From the NCBI RefSeq assembly GCF_002127325.2, contig NC_035434.2, positions 83,644,787 to 83,708,786 on the forward strand: 64,000 bases of DNA, given 5' to 3'. The notes under the pieces were generated by a model, which saw only the letters and a program-made list of their open reading frames with translations, had not been told where the DNA came from and made no database searches. This DNA comes from Helianthus annuus. Taxonomy: Eukaryota; Streptophyta; Magnoliopsida; Asterales; Asteraceae. The translations under genes and the position numbers were made by a program. Position 1 is the first letter of the stretch. Every line of letters begins with the position of its first letter. Of this stretch, positions 1-10,670 are shown piece after piece.

Positions 1-216
1 TCTGTGGCTTTTTGGGGGCGGTTTCCTTGTTAGAGAAACTGCCGAGATCAAATTCAGGTAGAGATTCATGCAAGCATTCCAAGGCGCTGGCATAATCCGA
101 GTCAGTGTTAGCAACCCCACTGTTACGTAAGATGTGGTCCTGCAACTCCCAAGATTGAGACTTGGAAGCCACAAAGGCATAGGCAGCCACATCCCGGGCC
201 GAGAGAAGGCCCAACC
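1..216 (-). pseudogene. Reverse-transcriptase pseudogene, C-terminal part (continues off left edge)
   Basis: On the minus strand this stretch is open for about 71 codons and continues the reading frame of the RT-like pseudogene at 2399-3585 once the intervening solo LTR and one copy of its 5-bp target duplication are ignored. Short landmarks are LGLLSARDVAAYAFVAS and SQSWELQDHILR, which I associate with the region after the RT core in a plant LINE-like RT family with a YLDD-type active site. The left edge of the window cuts it. There is no independent start, so it is the downstream half of a broken gene and not a gene of its own. Confidence 0.7.
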
Positions 217-621
217 TGTCACACCCCCAAAATCCACACGCAGAGTACCACCGCTTGGAGGCGTGACATGACCAAGATCAAGCCACCAATCATATCGAAC
301 ATAGCATCTAATTTTAAAGTAGTTAATGTAATTCATCACGACATGATTGATGTTTAACAAAACGTAAATTGAGTAGCGGAAGCATAATATGAGAACCCAA
401 AGTAAAGTTATAAGTTCAATTGTTTATCATAACGTCTACGATCCGTATCCCACAACGACCTGCTCCTCCTTGTGCAAGCTCCATAAGTACCTAAGGTCCT
501 GCAAGGCATGCAGCAGAGAGTCAACAACTAGTTGAGCGAGTTCACAGTTAATAGTTCAGAATTAGTATAGTGTGAGTAGTAGTATGTTCGTTCGTTATGT
601 CATGTATCGTATTAGTTTCCA

Positions 622-813
622 TCGCGGCCTCCTAGGCAGGTATGCGAAGATATTAGGGGATGTTTTCCCAAGTATTCTAGACTAGGTTTATTTGTATCGC
701 GGCCTCCCAGGCAGGTATGCGAAGATTAGTACATTTAGTTCGCGGCCTTCCTATGGCAGGTGTGCGAAGTCAGTCATAATATCGCGGCCAACCCTTGGCA
801 GGTGTGCGAAGAT
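622..813. repeat. Four spaced hairpin units (TCGCGGCC...GCGAAG)
   Basis: Four copies of a roughly 30-bp unit start with TCGCGGCC and end with TGCGAAG, near 624, 697, 741 and 783. The inner stem differs between copies but stays paired: GCCT/AGGC in the first two and GCCAA/TTGGC in the fourth. The units are separated by unrelated sequence and are not head-to-tail. Confidence 0.75.
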
Positions 814-1199
814 CAGTTCAATAAGTGTTACTAGTCTAGCCGTATCTTATCGTTAGGTTCTACCATCTGAGTATATACAAATAGTCATCCAATCCCGTTC
901 CCACCCGGGAACCCCCATGCCTTGGCTGTGTGAACTCACCTTGGTTTGCTCGGCAGATACACAGAAAGTTCGAGTAAGCTATAGGGTGATCAACCACGTC
1001 CTAGCATGGTTATCATACAAGTCAGGTTCGTATTCGAATATAGCACATAGGTTCTACACGTATTGTGGCAAATATAATCATGGCATACACAAGTACTCAT
1101 AGCAGTCCAATAGCAATCACGTAACCAGTCCAAGTATCCGGCCCAAATCAATTGGGCTCGTGACAGTGCAAGTCCAATACTAATGTGCAAGTGTTCACG

Positions 1200-1440
1200 A
1201 TGTCGAGTCGAGACTAACGATCCCGAGTCGAGACTAAGCGGTCTCGAGTTGTACTGGTTTCGAGGTCTCGAGTCGCAACAAGGGAGGTCTCGAGTTGTCA
1301 TGGTCTGGTCGAGACTTCACGGTCTCGAGTCGCAACCGGACTCGTAACGCTGGTCTCGAGTTGTGCTGTTTGTGTGCGAGTGTTGTGGTCTCGAGTCGAG
1401 ACTAAGGGTTCTCGACTCGCAACCCTGGTCGAGACAAGCA
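1200..1440. repeat. CTCGAG word array in solo LTR
   Basis: The words TCTCGAGTCG, TCTCGAGTTG and GTCGAGACT recur about ten times at irregular spacing of 15-35 bp. CTCGAG is palindromic and many copies extend into longer inverted repeats such as AGTCGAGACT. Confidence 0.75.
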
Positions 1441-1721
1441 ATTTGTAACAGCTTTCCATAATTCCAGTTTATCAATTCCGTAATGTTAGCAAACAGATTT
1501 GGCAGTTTCACAATCAGATCAAATCAACAACATTCACAGTTTCATAGCATCTTCAAACATGTTCATATACGTTCATATCATATTCAAGAACAACCATTTA
1601 CCAACATGCAGAACATATGGTCGGATTCATGTGATTAACCAAGTTATAATTATCATGCAACCAAATTCATATTTGCAAAACAAAATCATCACAGTCGGTT
1701 AACAAGCATATAATCGGACCA

Positions 1722-1757
1722 CTTTACAACAAAAACAATAACAATAACAATAACAAT
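1722..1757. repeat. (ACAATA)n microsatellite
   Basis: A short run of ACAATAACAATA repeats inside the solo LTR. Confidence 0.8.
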
Positions 1758-2284
1758 AGCCTCCGATCCGGTTATCATGCATTCATAATATTATACAATA
1801 TATGATTCGAGTCACTAGTATAAACCCTAACCGATCATGTGACCCGATCAATAATATCATCACATAAGTATTCATATAAAACACGTAATCGGTAAACATA
1901 CTACTAACCGAGATGAGAAAAGAATGATCCGAATCCCAAAAGCTTCGTTGGAAAGGGGGTGTTCGGCTGCCTTGGTTCCGAGTCGAGAGAGAGAGTGTGT
2001 TCTAGGGTTTGTGTGTGTGAGGATGTTTTGTAAAAGTGTGAGATAGTTACCACATCTCCAAGTTTATGCGATTAGGGGATGGGCCGAACCCTCCCTTTGG
2101 CTGCCCCATGGTCTCGGGTCGGATGTGTGTGGCCCGAATGGGCTTGTGTAGTCGAGTGGGTCACGCAAGCATATAAACAAACATTCACAATTTCACACAA
2201 GGCACGTATAACATGTTATTCAAATAGAGTTCACATAATCACGTAACGTTACACAAAAGTAGGTTTGAAATACGGGTTGTCACA

Positions 2285-2398
2285 TTATCCCCCACTTAAA
2301 AGAAATTTCGTCCCGAAATTTGGTACGCACTCACTGAGGAAGCTAGGTAAGTTGTATAGGTAAGTTGTATCGTTCACTGGTTTTCCTGGGGTGTTACA
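2285..2398 (-). repeat. LTR-internal second copy of the hairpin-plus-polypurine module
   Basis: Read on the minus strand, the first 114 bp of the LTR contain the inverted repeat AAATTTCGGGACGAAATTT (plus 2303-2321), a purine tract (AAGTGGGGGATAA) and then TGTGACAACC. That is the same order that normally sits outside the LTR, at the end of the internal domain. The equivalent module is 101 bp in the LTRs at 14501-14601 and 62607-62707. Here it is 13 bp longer because AGGTAAGTTGTAT is duplicated. Confidence 0.75.
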
Positions 2399-3585
2399 CA
2401 ACCCACCAAGCCGCATCGGCAAGGTCGCGATCCGCCATTGGAGTTCACCAAAAAAGGCCCCCCACATACGACAATGTCTTCTATTGCCTCCCGAAGACCT
2501 TTATCAAAACATGAAACAACATCAACCGCAAAGTTGGGCTGACAAGTTCGCAAACTAAATAGCAACTTTGCAACCCCCATACAAGATCTAAGCTGGAGGA
2601 GTTCGCTTTGAGGATCCCGCAACAAGGGAAGGTGTCCCATAATGTAAATAGCTCGCGTTGCCCTCTTAGCCGCTAGACCACTAATAAAACTGGCATCACG
2701 ATTGACTGCCCCTCCTAGCAGTTTGACACCTCTCTCCGGCCTCCCAATCTCACAGGGGAAAAGCCTTGGCCGGACCTTCACCCTGTTGCATGTCAGCCAA
2801 AATACCTTAGTTTTTCTAATATTAAGCCGTAGCCCCAAGGTTGGACCCTCCAAACCGATGATGTCAAGAGCTTTAGCAACCTGAACTGCGTCCCCGATAA
2901 CCGTCCCGTTTTCCTGCACCTGAAGCACTAAAGGGTGTAAGGCTAGGGCAAAAAGCAAAGGTCCCAAGGGATCCCCTTGCTGGACCCATGTGAATGCCCC
3001 GACACGGTCATTCCCCACGTATAGCCTAGCAGGCTGGGTCTATAGAAATTAAACCCACTGGAATATGGAGGGGCAATGGCGATGGATCTTGCGAATCAAA
3101 ACCGAACGGTCAACTAAGTTGAAAGCATTGGAAAAATCAACTGTAAGCATGACCGGGGAGTGAATGAAAAGAATTAAGGAACATATTAGCGCTGTGCAGC
3201 ACCGCCTCCGCCCCATTGGGGACCCCACCCCAAATTGGTAGTCCCCCAAGTACTTAACAACTTCTTTCCCAACTTTCTTCATGGCTACTTTGGAGACCAA
3301 TCTAGCTTCTCCAAATTGCCCCCACAACAATGGGGCGAATTTCATTATCAGGCTTCAACAAAGGGGTTAGATGGGGCGAAGCAACAAAATCTGCAAGCAC
3401 CCTAGGACATAACCCCCTTTGCCAAAGGTTTACTTACCTCTTCAGTGATGGCAGTAAGCAGTCCCGAGGCAGTCGCCGACCTCTCGCCGCTAATAGCGTC
3501 CAACAGGTGTTGGGCCCGGAGGCCATCTCGCCCACAAAATGTCCTTTTCGGGAAAGATTTCACACACCTGTGTGGACGCAGTCTT
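2399..3585 (-). pseudogene. LINE-like reverse transcriptase pseudogene (active site lost)
   Basis: Minus-strand remnant of a non-LTR-type reverse transcriptase. Recognisable blocks from high to low coordinates are CGRDGLRAQHLLDAISGE (near 3500), VDFSNAFNLVDRSVLIRKI (near 3100, holding the first catalytic Asp region) and QQGDPLGPLLFALALHPLV (near 2950). The YxDD block expected just after this is absent: the sequence passes straight to QENGTVIGDAVQVAKALDII, so a short deletion has removed the catalytic aspartates. Frameshifts or stops separate 3049-3345 from 2404-3018. A solo LTR then interrupts the gene at 2398 and it resumes at 216. No endonuclease domain or poly-A tail is visible. It could also be called a retrogene of an RT-like gene family; it is dead either way. 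Confidence 0.85.
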
Positions 3586-3761
3586 CATCCGCTAGTTTAT
3601 TGAAAAAAAAAACACAAGAAAGCAAATTTTATAGACCAAAACAAGGTTTAGAAATATCAACACAATTGTTTCTCACACTTAAACCCTGAATTTGAATGAA
3701 AGCTAGGCTCATCTAAAACGAATTGAATTTATCATATAGATATAAGAATAAATGATGGAGA

Positions 3762-6133
3762 TTAAGTTTGAAGTTTTCTAAGATGTTCGGCAATCTCAGT
3801 TAGAAGTTTTGTTCCTTGGTCACCCTTTTCAAGTGCCATCGCGGTGTGCTTCAAAAATCCGCTCTCGGCTTCAATGGCTGCCAACTTCTCTCTTAGTTGA
3901 TTAACCTCTTGCCTAAGCGTAGCATTGTCTCCGTCGTCACCTATCATATCAATCAATGTCACTTTATTTATAACAAAAAATACAATGTAAACTTAAGTTA
4001 ATTTTTATATATATGCCAAAGGATGGTAGTGTTAGATACCTTTATTGTTATCTTGATGATGATATTGTTCTGAAGATGAATGAATATGATTTTCAATATC
4101 TTTCAACATTCCAAACAGTTGAGATCTTTCCATTTCAAAATCTGATTCCTTTCTGTTTACATCTGCATTTACATTTACATTTACATTGTCATCTTTCCAG
4201 CTCTCAGATAATTTGTCACCGCCACAAGACCGAGGCTCAAAATCATCATCATCATATTCATCACTGCCTCGTTTCCTGATTTCTCCATATCGCCCTCGAT
4301 AAGTATCAAGTTCAGCTTCCAAAATCCTAACATCTTCCTCTTTTTTTAGAAGCAAATCTTTAAGGATCTGAATGGCTTCTTCATCATACTCAGCTTGTTC
4401 ATCCATCATTCTTTGATACTGCAATGCTTCCATATGAACACCAGCTTTTTCGGCTTGTAATCGTGTGATCATAGCCATCGCGTTGTTAGCTGCAACAGTG
4501 GCAGCACTGCGCTCTTCATCAAGTTCCATATACAATGTTACAAGTGTTTTTCTGTTGTCGCTAACTTGTTTCTTTAGTTGTTGAATAGTCGAATACTCGT
4601 CTGTTGGTTGTTCTTCGATGCTTTCTGAAGCCAAATCGACCTTTTCTAACGGAGCTGCTTTCTTGGGAGGTTTAATTGCCCATCTAGGACTGCTGGCAAC
4701 TGCTTCTGTTAACGGTATACCAAAGAACTTGTTTCCTTTTACAATACTAGAAGTTTTGCTTGCATCTTCTTCAGAATCTATAACAATTGCATTATTAAAA
4801 CCTTAGCTAGATCTTTCAAATTATGTAATCATGGTTAACCCTTTTAACCATTGCATGTATAATTTATTAAAAGTAGACTAGAAAATTGTTTGTGGGTGAT
4901 GCATGCCAAAATGTTACTTGTTATCTAACATTCACGTTTAGACACATATACATAAAAGCGAATTTTGCCTGTGGAAGTAGGTTGTTTAGGAACATAGACT
5001 GATCTAGGTGTTTTTGTTTTTGGACATTCTTGTAGTTATAGACAATTCACTACGCCTGAAAGAGAACACGGCAAGTTCGCTTAGGTGGCAAGCGGAACCC
5101 ATAGTGTTTTCACCAAACTTAACTACTTTTCACCAAACTCTATAAAGTTTGCTTGCCACCCCAGCTAACTTGTCAAGTTCGTTTATATGTGTAGCGAGTT
5201 GTTAAAAATGTACATGAAGTCCCAAAAAAACACCTAGAAGCGTCAATCTCGTTCCTAAACAACCTAGTAAAAAAAAATCACACAAAAGCGTAGATTTATA
5301 ACAGATAGGGGCTTGGGAGTTAAGGTAAACTCACATTTTGCATTCGTGTGTTCGTCCTCAGGCATGTCTAGTTCATTATCATACACAAACTTGAGGTCTG
5401 TAAACCGGGACTGTGATGAAAAGGCTCTAGGGGAACACATTGGTGCTAATGAAGAAAATGCCCTAGGTGAAGAAGTTGGGAACAGCGAAGAAGAAAACGC
5501 TCTAGGAGAAGAAGCAGGCAACAACGAAGAGGACGCTCTAGGAGAGGATGCTGCTCTAGGAGAAGGCGGAAACAAAGACGATGCTCTAGGGGAAGATGTT
5601 GAAAATAGAGAAGATGCACGAAGGCTTGATAAGCTTTTAGAAAACTCTTTAGTAGGTTGTTTCGGCTTCAAAGACTCGCCACAACACGAACATATATTTG
5701 GATCGTCTATTTTATTAACTTCCTTTACTTTTTTCACCACTGGCTTGTGCTCATCTAAGTCTTTTTCGGAGTCTTTTTCAATTGCAAAAGAAAGAAGACA
5801 TGATTCACACATGGTTCGAATATCAGAAAGCTTTGCATGGACCTGACAGTATGCTAAAGAGGATATGTCTTTCTTGTGAGAATCACATATTGAGTCGTTG
5901 TAATACAAATTGGGGTTCTTCCCACAAAGTGCATGATCGACGCGTGTGCATAGCACACACGGGGGCTCTAATTCAAACGTATCGGCGAATTTGTTGGAGA
6001 CAAACGTAAAGAATCCATCAAGGTATAGTGATATGATTAGCATCCATTCAAGAACTGCCCACACAAGGAAATGTGGGAATATGCCTAACTCTTCCTCTAC
6101 AAACATTCTAAATGTTCGTTTCGATGAGGCCAT
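3762..6133 (-). CDS. Myosin-binding protein (GTD-binding, DUF593 family), three exons
   Basis: Exons on the minus strand: 5335-6133, 4040-4801 and 3762-3940. Introns are GT-AG and phases match (1, 1), giving 579 codons plus stop. Residues about 16-45 form a membrane anchor (FPHFLVWAVLEWMLIISLYL and following), then a Cys pair in PPCVLCTRVDHAL and a CSCCGE motif. Exon 1 ends in a Ser-Pro-Arg-rich low-complexity stretch with repeated SPRASS/SPRAFS. Exon 2 carries the GTD-binding coiled-coil domain, about residues 335-430 (LYMELDEERSAATVAANNAM and LQYQRMMDEQAEYDEEA). Exon 3 adds a C-terminal coiled coil ending HLRKLQT. In this family the domain binds the globular tail of class XI myosins on endomembrane vesicles and links them to cytoplasmic streaming. 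The first in-frame ATG (6131-6133) precedes the conserved N-terminus. Which MYOB paralogue it is cannot be decided from sequence alone. Confidence 0.9.
4978..5266. mobile_element. Small inverted-repeat element (MITE-like) in intron 1 of the myosin-binding gene
   Basis: The ends are near-perfect inverted repeats. The left end reads TAGGTTGTTTAGGAAC, with CTAGGTGTTTTTG further in. The right end gives the same two blocks on the opposite strand. It fills more than half of intron 1 (4802-5334). The target duplication is ambiguous because the flanks and termini share TAG/CTA, so the superfamily is not assigned. It encodes nothing. Confidence 0.65.
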
Positions 6134-6963
6134 TCAAAAAACAAAGTAGCAATATCTATGATCCACTTTTCTCTGTCTAGAAATTAATGGTATCATGCAT
6201 TTTGTTTTTTTCACCAATAAACTGGAAAATGTGTACAAACATTCTAAATGCTCATTTTGGTTGATTGAGCTCAACAAACAAATCAAGAAAACAAATCAAG
6301 GTAACACAAGTAGCAATAGATCCCCTTTTTTCTCTCTAGAATTAAGTGATAGCTAAATTAATGGTATATCACGCATTTTAGTTTTCACCAATAAGGCAGA
6401 CAATAAACTAGGAAATGTTCATTTGGGTCATTTTTCTTTGCTTGATCGAAGTACGATTTATTAAAGTAATAAATCAAGTAGATATGTTTGAATCGTACAT
6501 GTAATAATAGATATGCTTAACGTATTTTATGGTTTGTTCATTTTGCCATTTCAAACCACTTAAATAGCGCACTTAAAATCTAGGACGCTAATGGCACTTG
6601 CGTCCGTAAGTTTTGCTTTTGCTATACACAATCTTTTTCAACCCTTTTTAAAACCAAGGACAAAATGACACGTTTGTCCTTCTATTCCACCATTGCACGT
6701 GTTGCGAGAACATCTACTAAAAAATATACTCTCCTCACAACAAGAACTCCCTAACACCTTGAATGATGATACATGTAGGAAAAGTTTAAAATAAGAACCG
6801 TTAATTGATTAGGAACTAAAGAAACCATATATTAGCCTGATCATAAATCAGAAAACAGGTGGAACTAAAGGTTTTTTTGAGGAAAATAAATATAATATGC
6901 AAAACATAGGACTAAGCAAAATTTGGGCAAACAATAAACGATGTATGCCATTGTCTTTCTACT
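6134..6963. other. Intergenic region: myosin-binding gene promoter and NOL9 3' flank, with a local duplication
   Basis: No gene here. It lies upstream of the gene ending at 3762 and downstream of the NOL9-like gene, both on the minus strand. A partly diverged direct repeat is visible: about 6163-6232 and 6327-6425 share TTAATGGTAT, a CACCAATAA block and AATAAACT-GGAAAATG. The rest is AT-rich and unremarkable. Confidence 0.6.
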
Positions 6964-9900
6964 TCAAATCCCAGGCAGCACATTTGAAGCCATGTATGGT
7001 GAAACACAGCCCTGTACCTGAACAAAAGAAAGTAAAAAACAATTATGGGGCATGGGAATGATCCACCTACCAACAATAAAGGTGTGGCAAACTGGGCGCG
7101 TAACTGGTTAAGATGGTTTGATGTCACGATGGGTTATACTTTTAGGGTGGGTTGCACCGGGTCAGTTTGACAGCTCGCCAACACTTGTCAATTATTTCTA
7201 AAATATGAATGTGTTACATTTGATCAGATATCAGATACAGTAGAAACTCTATAAAATAATAATTATTAATTTATATATTAATTAATATTTTATTAATTTA
7301 TAGTAGAATACTTAGTTTACAAACACCTTTCAAGCTTCCACTTAATTATTGTATACAATGCATGTATATCAAATGAACGGCCCAATTTGAAAGAAACCTT
7401 CAATCTCCCACCTTATTATGCTTCTTGTGTTCAATGTATCACTTTATGGACATTAAAAATATTTTCTATATAAATACAAGATCAAAATAGGTTAACACAA
7501 ACAAATCATACACACAACATGGCTTCCCATCTTAAAGGTGTGAAAAAAACAACAATGACAGACGAGATTCGAAGAGCATTATGCAAGCACAACAAGGATA
7601 ATCCAAGTCTCACTCAAAACCAATTGCAAGAATGGGTTCATAGTAACTATGGTTTGCAGGTGAGTCAAGCGACAATATCGAATACAGTTAAGCGGTCTTA
7701 TAAATCATTCATGTAATATGCTATATATAAGGAATTATTAATTTATATTTTATATGGGGTCTAAAGAAATTATCAAAAATGTATTATCTTATAATTTTAG
7801 CGAATTATTAATTTAGCACCCTATCCCCGAGTCGGGACCGGCAAAAAATATTATCTTAGAGAGTTTATTAAATAATCGAGTATTAATTTATCGAGTTTCT
7901 ACTGTATTACCACCATAATTATTCAATATTTTAAATAATAGATGAAGGAAAACACAATCAACCAACTCATTAGTAAACTGGTTGAAATCGACTTCTCTAA
8001 CCAGCAATATGCTTTAATAAATTGGATCAACCATTTTACTGATAAATTGGTTGATGTGACCAGCGGGTTATGTCTTTTATCTCTAATGGGTAGAGTGAAA
8101 AAAAAATAGATTTACGAAAAAATGGTTAGAAAGGCATACAAGGTATACTTATAATGCATATATTTTATTCAAAAAATAAAAATGTTATTGAAATAACGCA
8201 TTTTTGGTAAGCACCTTACTTGGCACACTAATTATTTAAAGGAAGGACAAAGGAGATGATTCATGAATATATTTCATATGAGAATGAGAGACGTAGGTGG
8301 TGTACCTGAAGCAAGCAAGCAGGAATCTGAATGAACCCTTGCAGTAGAACATCAACTTCCTCCAGAACATTTGACGGAACAGGAGTTATTATGTAAAGAA
8401 CCCGTCTCAAAGTGTCTATTCCTCGAACAATCCCTGACAAAAAACAAAAAACCCACGTATCATTTAAGAGGAAGTTTGATTTACTGATACATTATATATT
8501 AGTTAGAACAGAATGTACATGAATCAACTGAAACATTCAAAAAGTTAAGATATTTGCAAGAAAAGCGTTTTTGGGTCAACCCAATCCATTCCCTGGCACA
8601 AAAAATACACCCGCATTGACCTGCGACCCAACCCACTCATTTTGAGACGTCTATGTATATGCCACTCAAAGAAGATAAGCCCATGTTCGAAACGATTTCA
8701 TTTTATAGGCCCCCTTCTATACACACACATCTGAGTGAAGAAAGAGAAGAAAAGTTGCAGCACTAGGATCCCAGGAATAACAAAAGCAAGTATATGTTAA
8801 GCCAGAAGCTAGTTATTGGAACATAACCTACCAAGGCCAACACAGCGAGGTGGTTGCTCAGAACCTTCGGAATTAACTGCCAATCCAACTATACTTGCAT
8901 TCAAACTGTAGAAAATTTCAGCTTTTGGCACCTGTTTTACACAAGTTGAATCAGGATGCAGCAAACCATGTATATAAGAGATTGATTTTATTTCTTAACA
9001 GGTTTGCTGGCTGGACCTTCCAGAATAATAGTTATCTTAGATTACACCCCACCAGAAGTTAAAGACCATGTAGCCAAGCCTAAAAGCACCTGTTTTAACC
9101 CCTTACCCAACCCTCCCATTTTTCTCACTTCTGATTACAGCTCTACAGGGTCCATAGTGAAACTATGTGGCATATGTAACAACTACTGAATTGACCGGTT
9201 AACAGTTTTTTTCAGGTAGATATATCAGTTCAAATAAGCAGGTAGATCTAATTGTTTTTAGCTTTGTAGGCATGTCACATGTGAAAAATAACTAACAGTT
9301 GGATGAACAAAAAGAACAAGAATGAAGAAACAAAAAGATAGGAATGTAAAATGCATCAAAGATATTTATCCATAAAAAAAAAAAAAAAAAAAAAAAAAAC
9401 TATAGAATAAAAGCTGTTGACATAAGTAACCTCACAATGTAGGTGCTTAATGTTGACAGCTGACACAGAAACTTCATAAGGAGAGTGAGCAGCCAACGCT
9501 AAAGCAATTTCCTTAATTGAGCTCATATTCACGTCACCACAAAAGCACTGTCTGAAATATGTCACTATACTTAAATCCCGTATGTGGCGTGAATCCTTAT
9601 GTACCAGAACCCTGAAAAAGAAAATGAAGCGTCAGCAAAAAGTAATAACCAAGAAGTGAAATTTGCCTAAATTTGAATGAATCACCAACATTCCCTTATG
9701 TAAATTGTATACATACGATCGATTTAAGGAGTCCTGGCGGGCTGAATTAATTTCAAGTAGGGTTATGGCCCGAGCATCCCCATCTTGTGACCAAAATGCT
9801 CCAGAGGGTAGGTTCTTACTTTTAGCAGAAATACGAATATTAACCACATGACTAGGAGCAATGTGGTTCAGCATATCCACAAGTACATCATACCCGATAC

Positions 9901-10670
9901 CTGTCACACAAGTAACGAAGCTTATAAAGAAAGAGATGCCAGCAGCAGTACACATGTGAAGCATACCTTTAACCCAACCGGACGTGTTGACAATCAGGGG
10001 CACCCCACTATTGGTAGTTGAAATTTGGTGACAGTAGTGATCGTATAGGGCAAATATATATGTGAGATAAATCTGGGGGTCTCTTTTGGAAGATATGTCA
10101 CCAAAGAAGAAACATCTGGAGAAATTTGGCACAAATGAGATGTTCATATTTAAGTAGCAAGAAATGTTTACAAATTGTTTGTTTGAAGGTGAGATATTGT
10201 ATAAATAATAATACCTTTCTGGCTGAGGTTTCATATCTGTGATGCAACAAAGACAGCAGGCGAAAAGAATGTCAGCATCATCCATAAGGTGGAATTTAGG
10301 GGTATAAATTATTAGAAATTATATGTACCAGTGGTTTCAGTGTCGAGTATAGTAAGTGAGAGACATCCAGGAGGGGTAAATTCAGGTTGTCCAACATCAG
10401 AATCTAAGTAAGCAACTCTCTTGTGCCTGAAATGAAAGAATATATTTACCGGACAGCTGGGGCATGAATGAGGTATATAAACCCGCCTAATAAGAATAAA
10501 ACAAAGTACCGAGGAAGGAGAAGTTGAAGGAGATGACGAGAGAAGGTTGACTTGCCGCTGTTTTTGGGGCCGCATATGAAGGCCGTTATAGGACCACCAG
10601 AAGCAGAAGCTATGGTGGCGGCTGCTTCGGACCACTCTTCTGGTATATATGCTTCCTCCTCCATCGCCAT
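6964..10670 (-). CDS. NOL9: Polynucleotide 5'-hydroxyl kinase, NOL9/GRC3 family, nine exons
   Basis: Exons on the minus strand: 10510-10670, 10329-10426, 10215-10236, 9967-10115, 9717-9900, 9431-9611, 8832-8931, 8306-8433 and 6964-7017. All introns are GT-AG, phases join cleanly, and the product is 358 aa, about the length I expect for the plant protein. Residues 34-42 are the P-loop GPKNSGKST. Residues 58-72 (VAYLDSDVGQPEFTP) form the Walker-B-like strand and substrate motif typical of Clp1/Grc3 kinases. Later landmarks are CFFFGDISSKRDP, PLIVNTSGWVKG and the end VQGCVSPYMASNVLPGI. In eukaryotes this family phosphorylates RNA 5'-OH ends during pre-rRNA (ITS2) processing in the nucleolus. Exon 3 is a 22-bp micro-exon. 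The 1.3-kb last intron holds a pogo-type element. The second ATG, two codons in, is an alternative start. Confidence 0.9.
7238..7904. mobile_element. Pogo/Emigrant-type DNA transposon derivative, TSD TA
   Basis: Terminal inverted repeats begin CAGTAGAAACTC at 7238 and, on the other strand, CAGTAGAAACTC at 7904. A further AT-rich match follows, and TA dinucleotides flank both sides (7236-7237, 7905-7906). The TIR sequence and TA target resemble those of Emigrant/Lemi1 pogo-like elements of plants. It is 667 bp long and lies in the last intron (7018-8305) of the NOL9-like gene, between exons 8 and 9. Confidence 0.85.
7519..7716 (+). pseudogene. CENP-B-type helix-turn-helix fragment of a pogo transposase
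   Basis: A 65-residue open frame inside the pogo-type element. The stretch TDEIRRALCKHNKDNPSLTQ, followed by LQEWVHSNYGLQVSQATIS, has the shape of the N-terminal CENP-B/psq helix-turn-helix of Tigger/pogo transposases, which binds the transposon ends. The DDE catalytic domain is missing: after residue 65 the sequence goes to a stop and AT-rich DNA. It is antisense to the host gene. It is probably the first coding segment left by an internal deletion. Expression as a small DNA-binding peptide is possible but unproven. Confidence 0.7.
9374..9399. repeat. Poly-A tract in NOL9 intron
   Basis: An uninterrupted run of about 26 A in the intron between exons 6 and 7. Confidence 0.8.

Larger units (their letters stand above)
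217..2398 (-). mobile_element. Solo LTR of a Ty3/gypsy element (family shared with Z), TSD CAACC
   Basis: The element begins TGTCACACCCCCAAAATCC and ends GGTTTTCCTGGGGTGTTACA on the plus strand. It is flanked by a perfect 5-bp duplication, CAACC, at 212-216 and 2399-2403, so both ends are true integration ends. There is no internal coding region, hence a solo LTR of 2,182 bp left by recombination. Its ends and several internal blocks match the LTR at 60520-62707, whose pol lies on the minus strand, so this copy is also read as minus. It interrupts the RT pseudogene. Most of its length is non-coding; short ORFs in it are incidental. Confidence 0.93.

Noticed and set aside
2374..2398. Apparent C-terminus of the RT pseudogene ending CVTPQENQ, also seen at the end of the Z pol.
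   Set aside because: The tail is the LTR end read in frame by chance after insertion; in Z the same codons arise because pol runs into its own LTR.
5313..5846. A 177-codon plus-strand open frame rich in Glu/Gly/Leu (EENALGEE repeats).
   Set aside because: It is antisense to exon 1 of the myosin-binding gene and only mirrors its Ser-Pro-Arg repeats.
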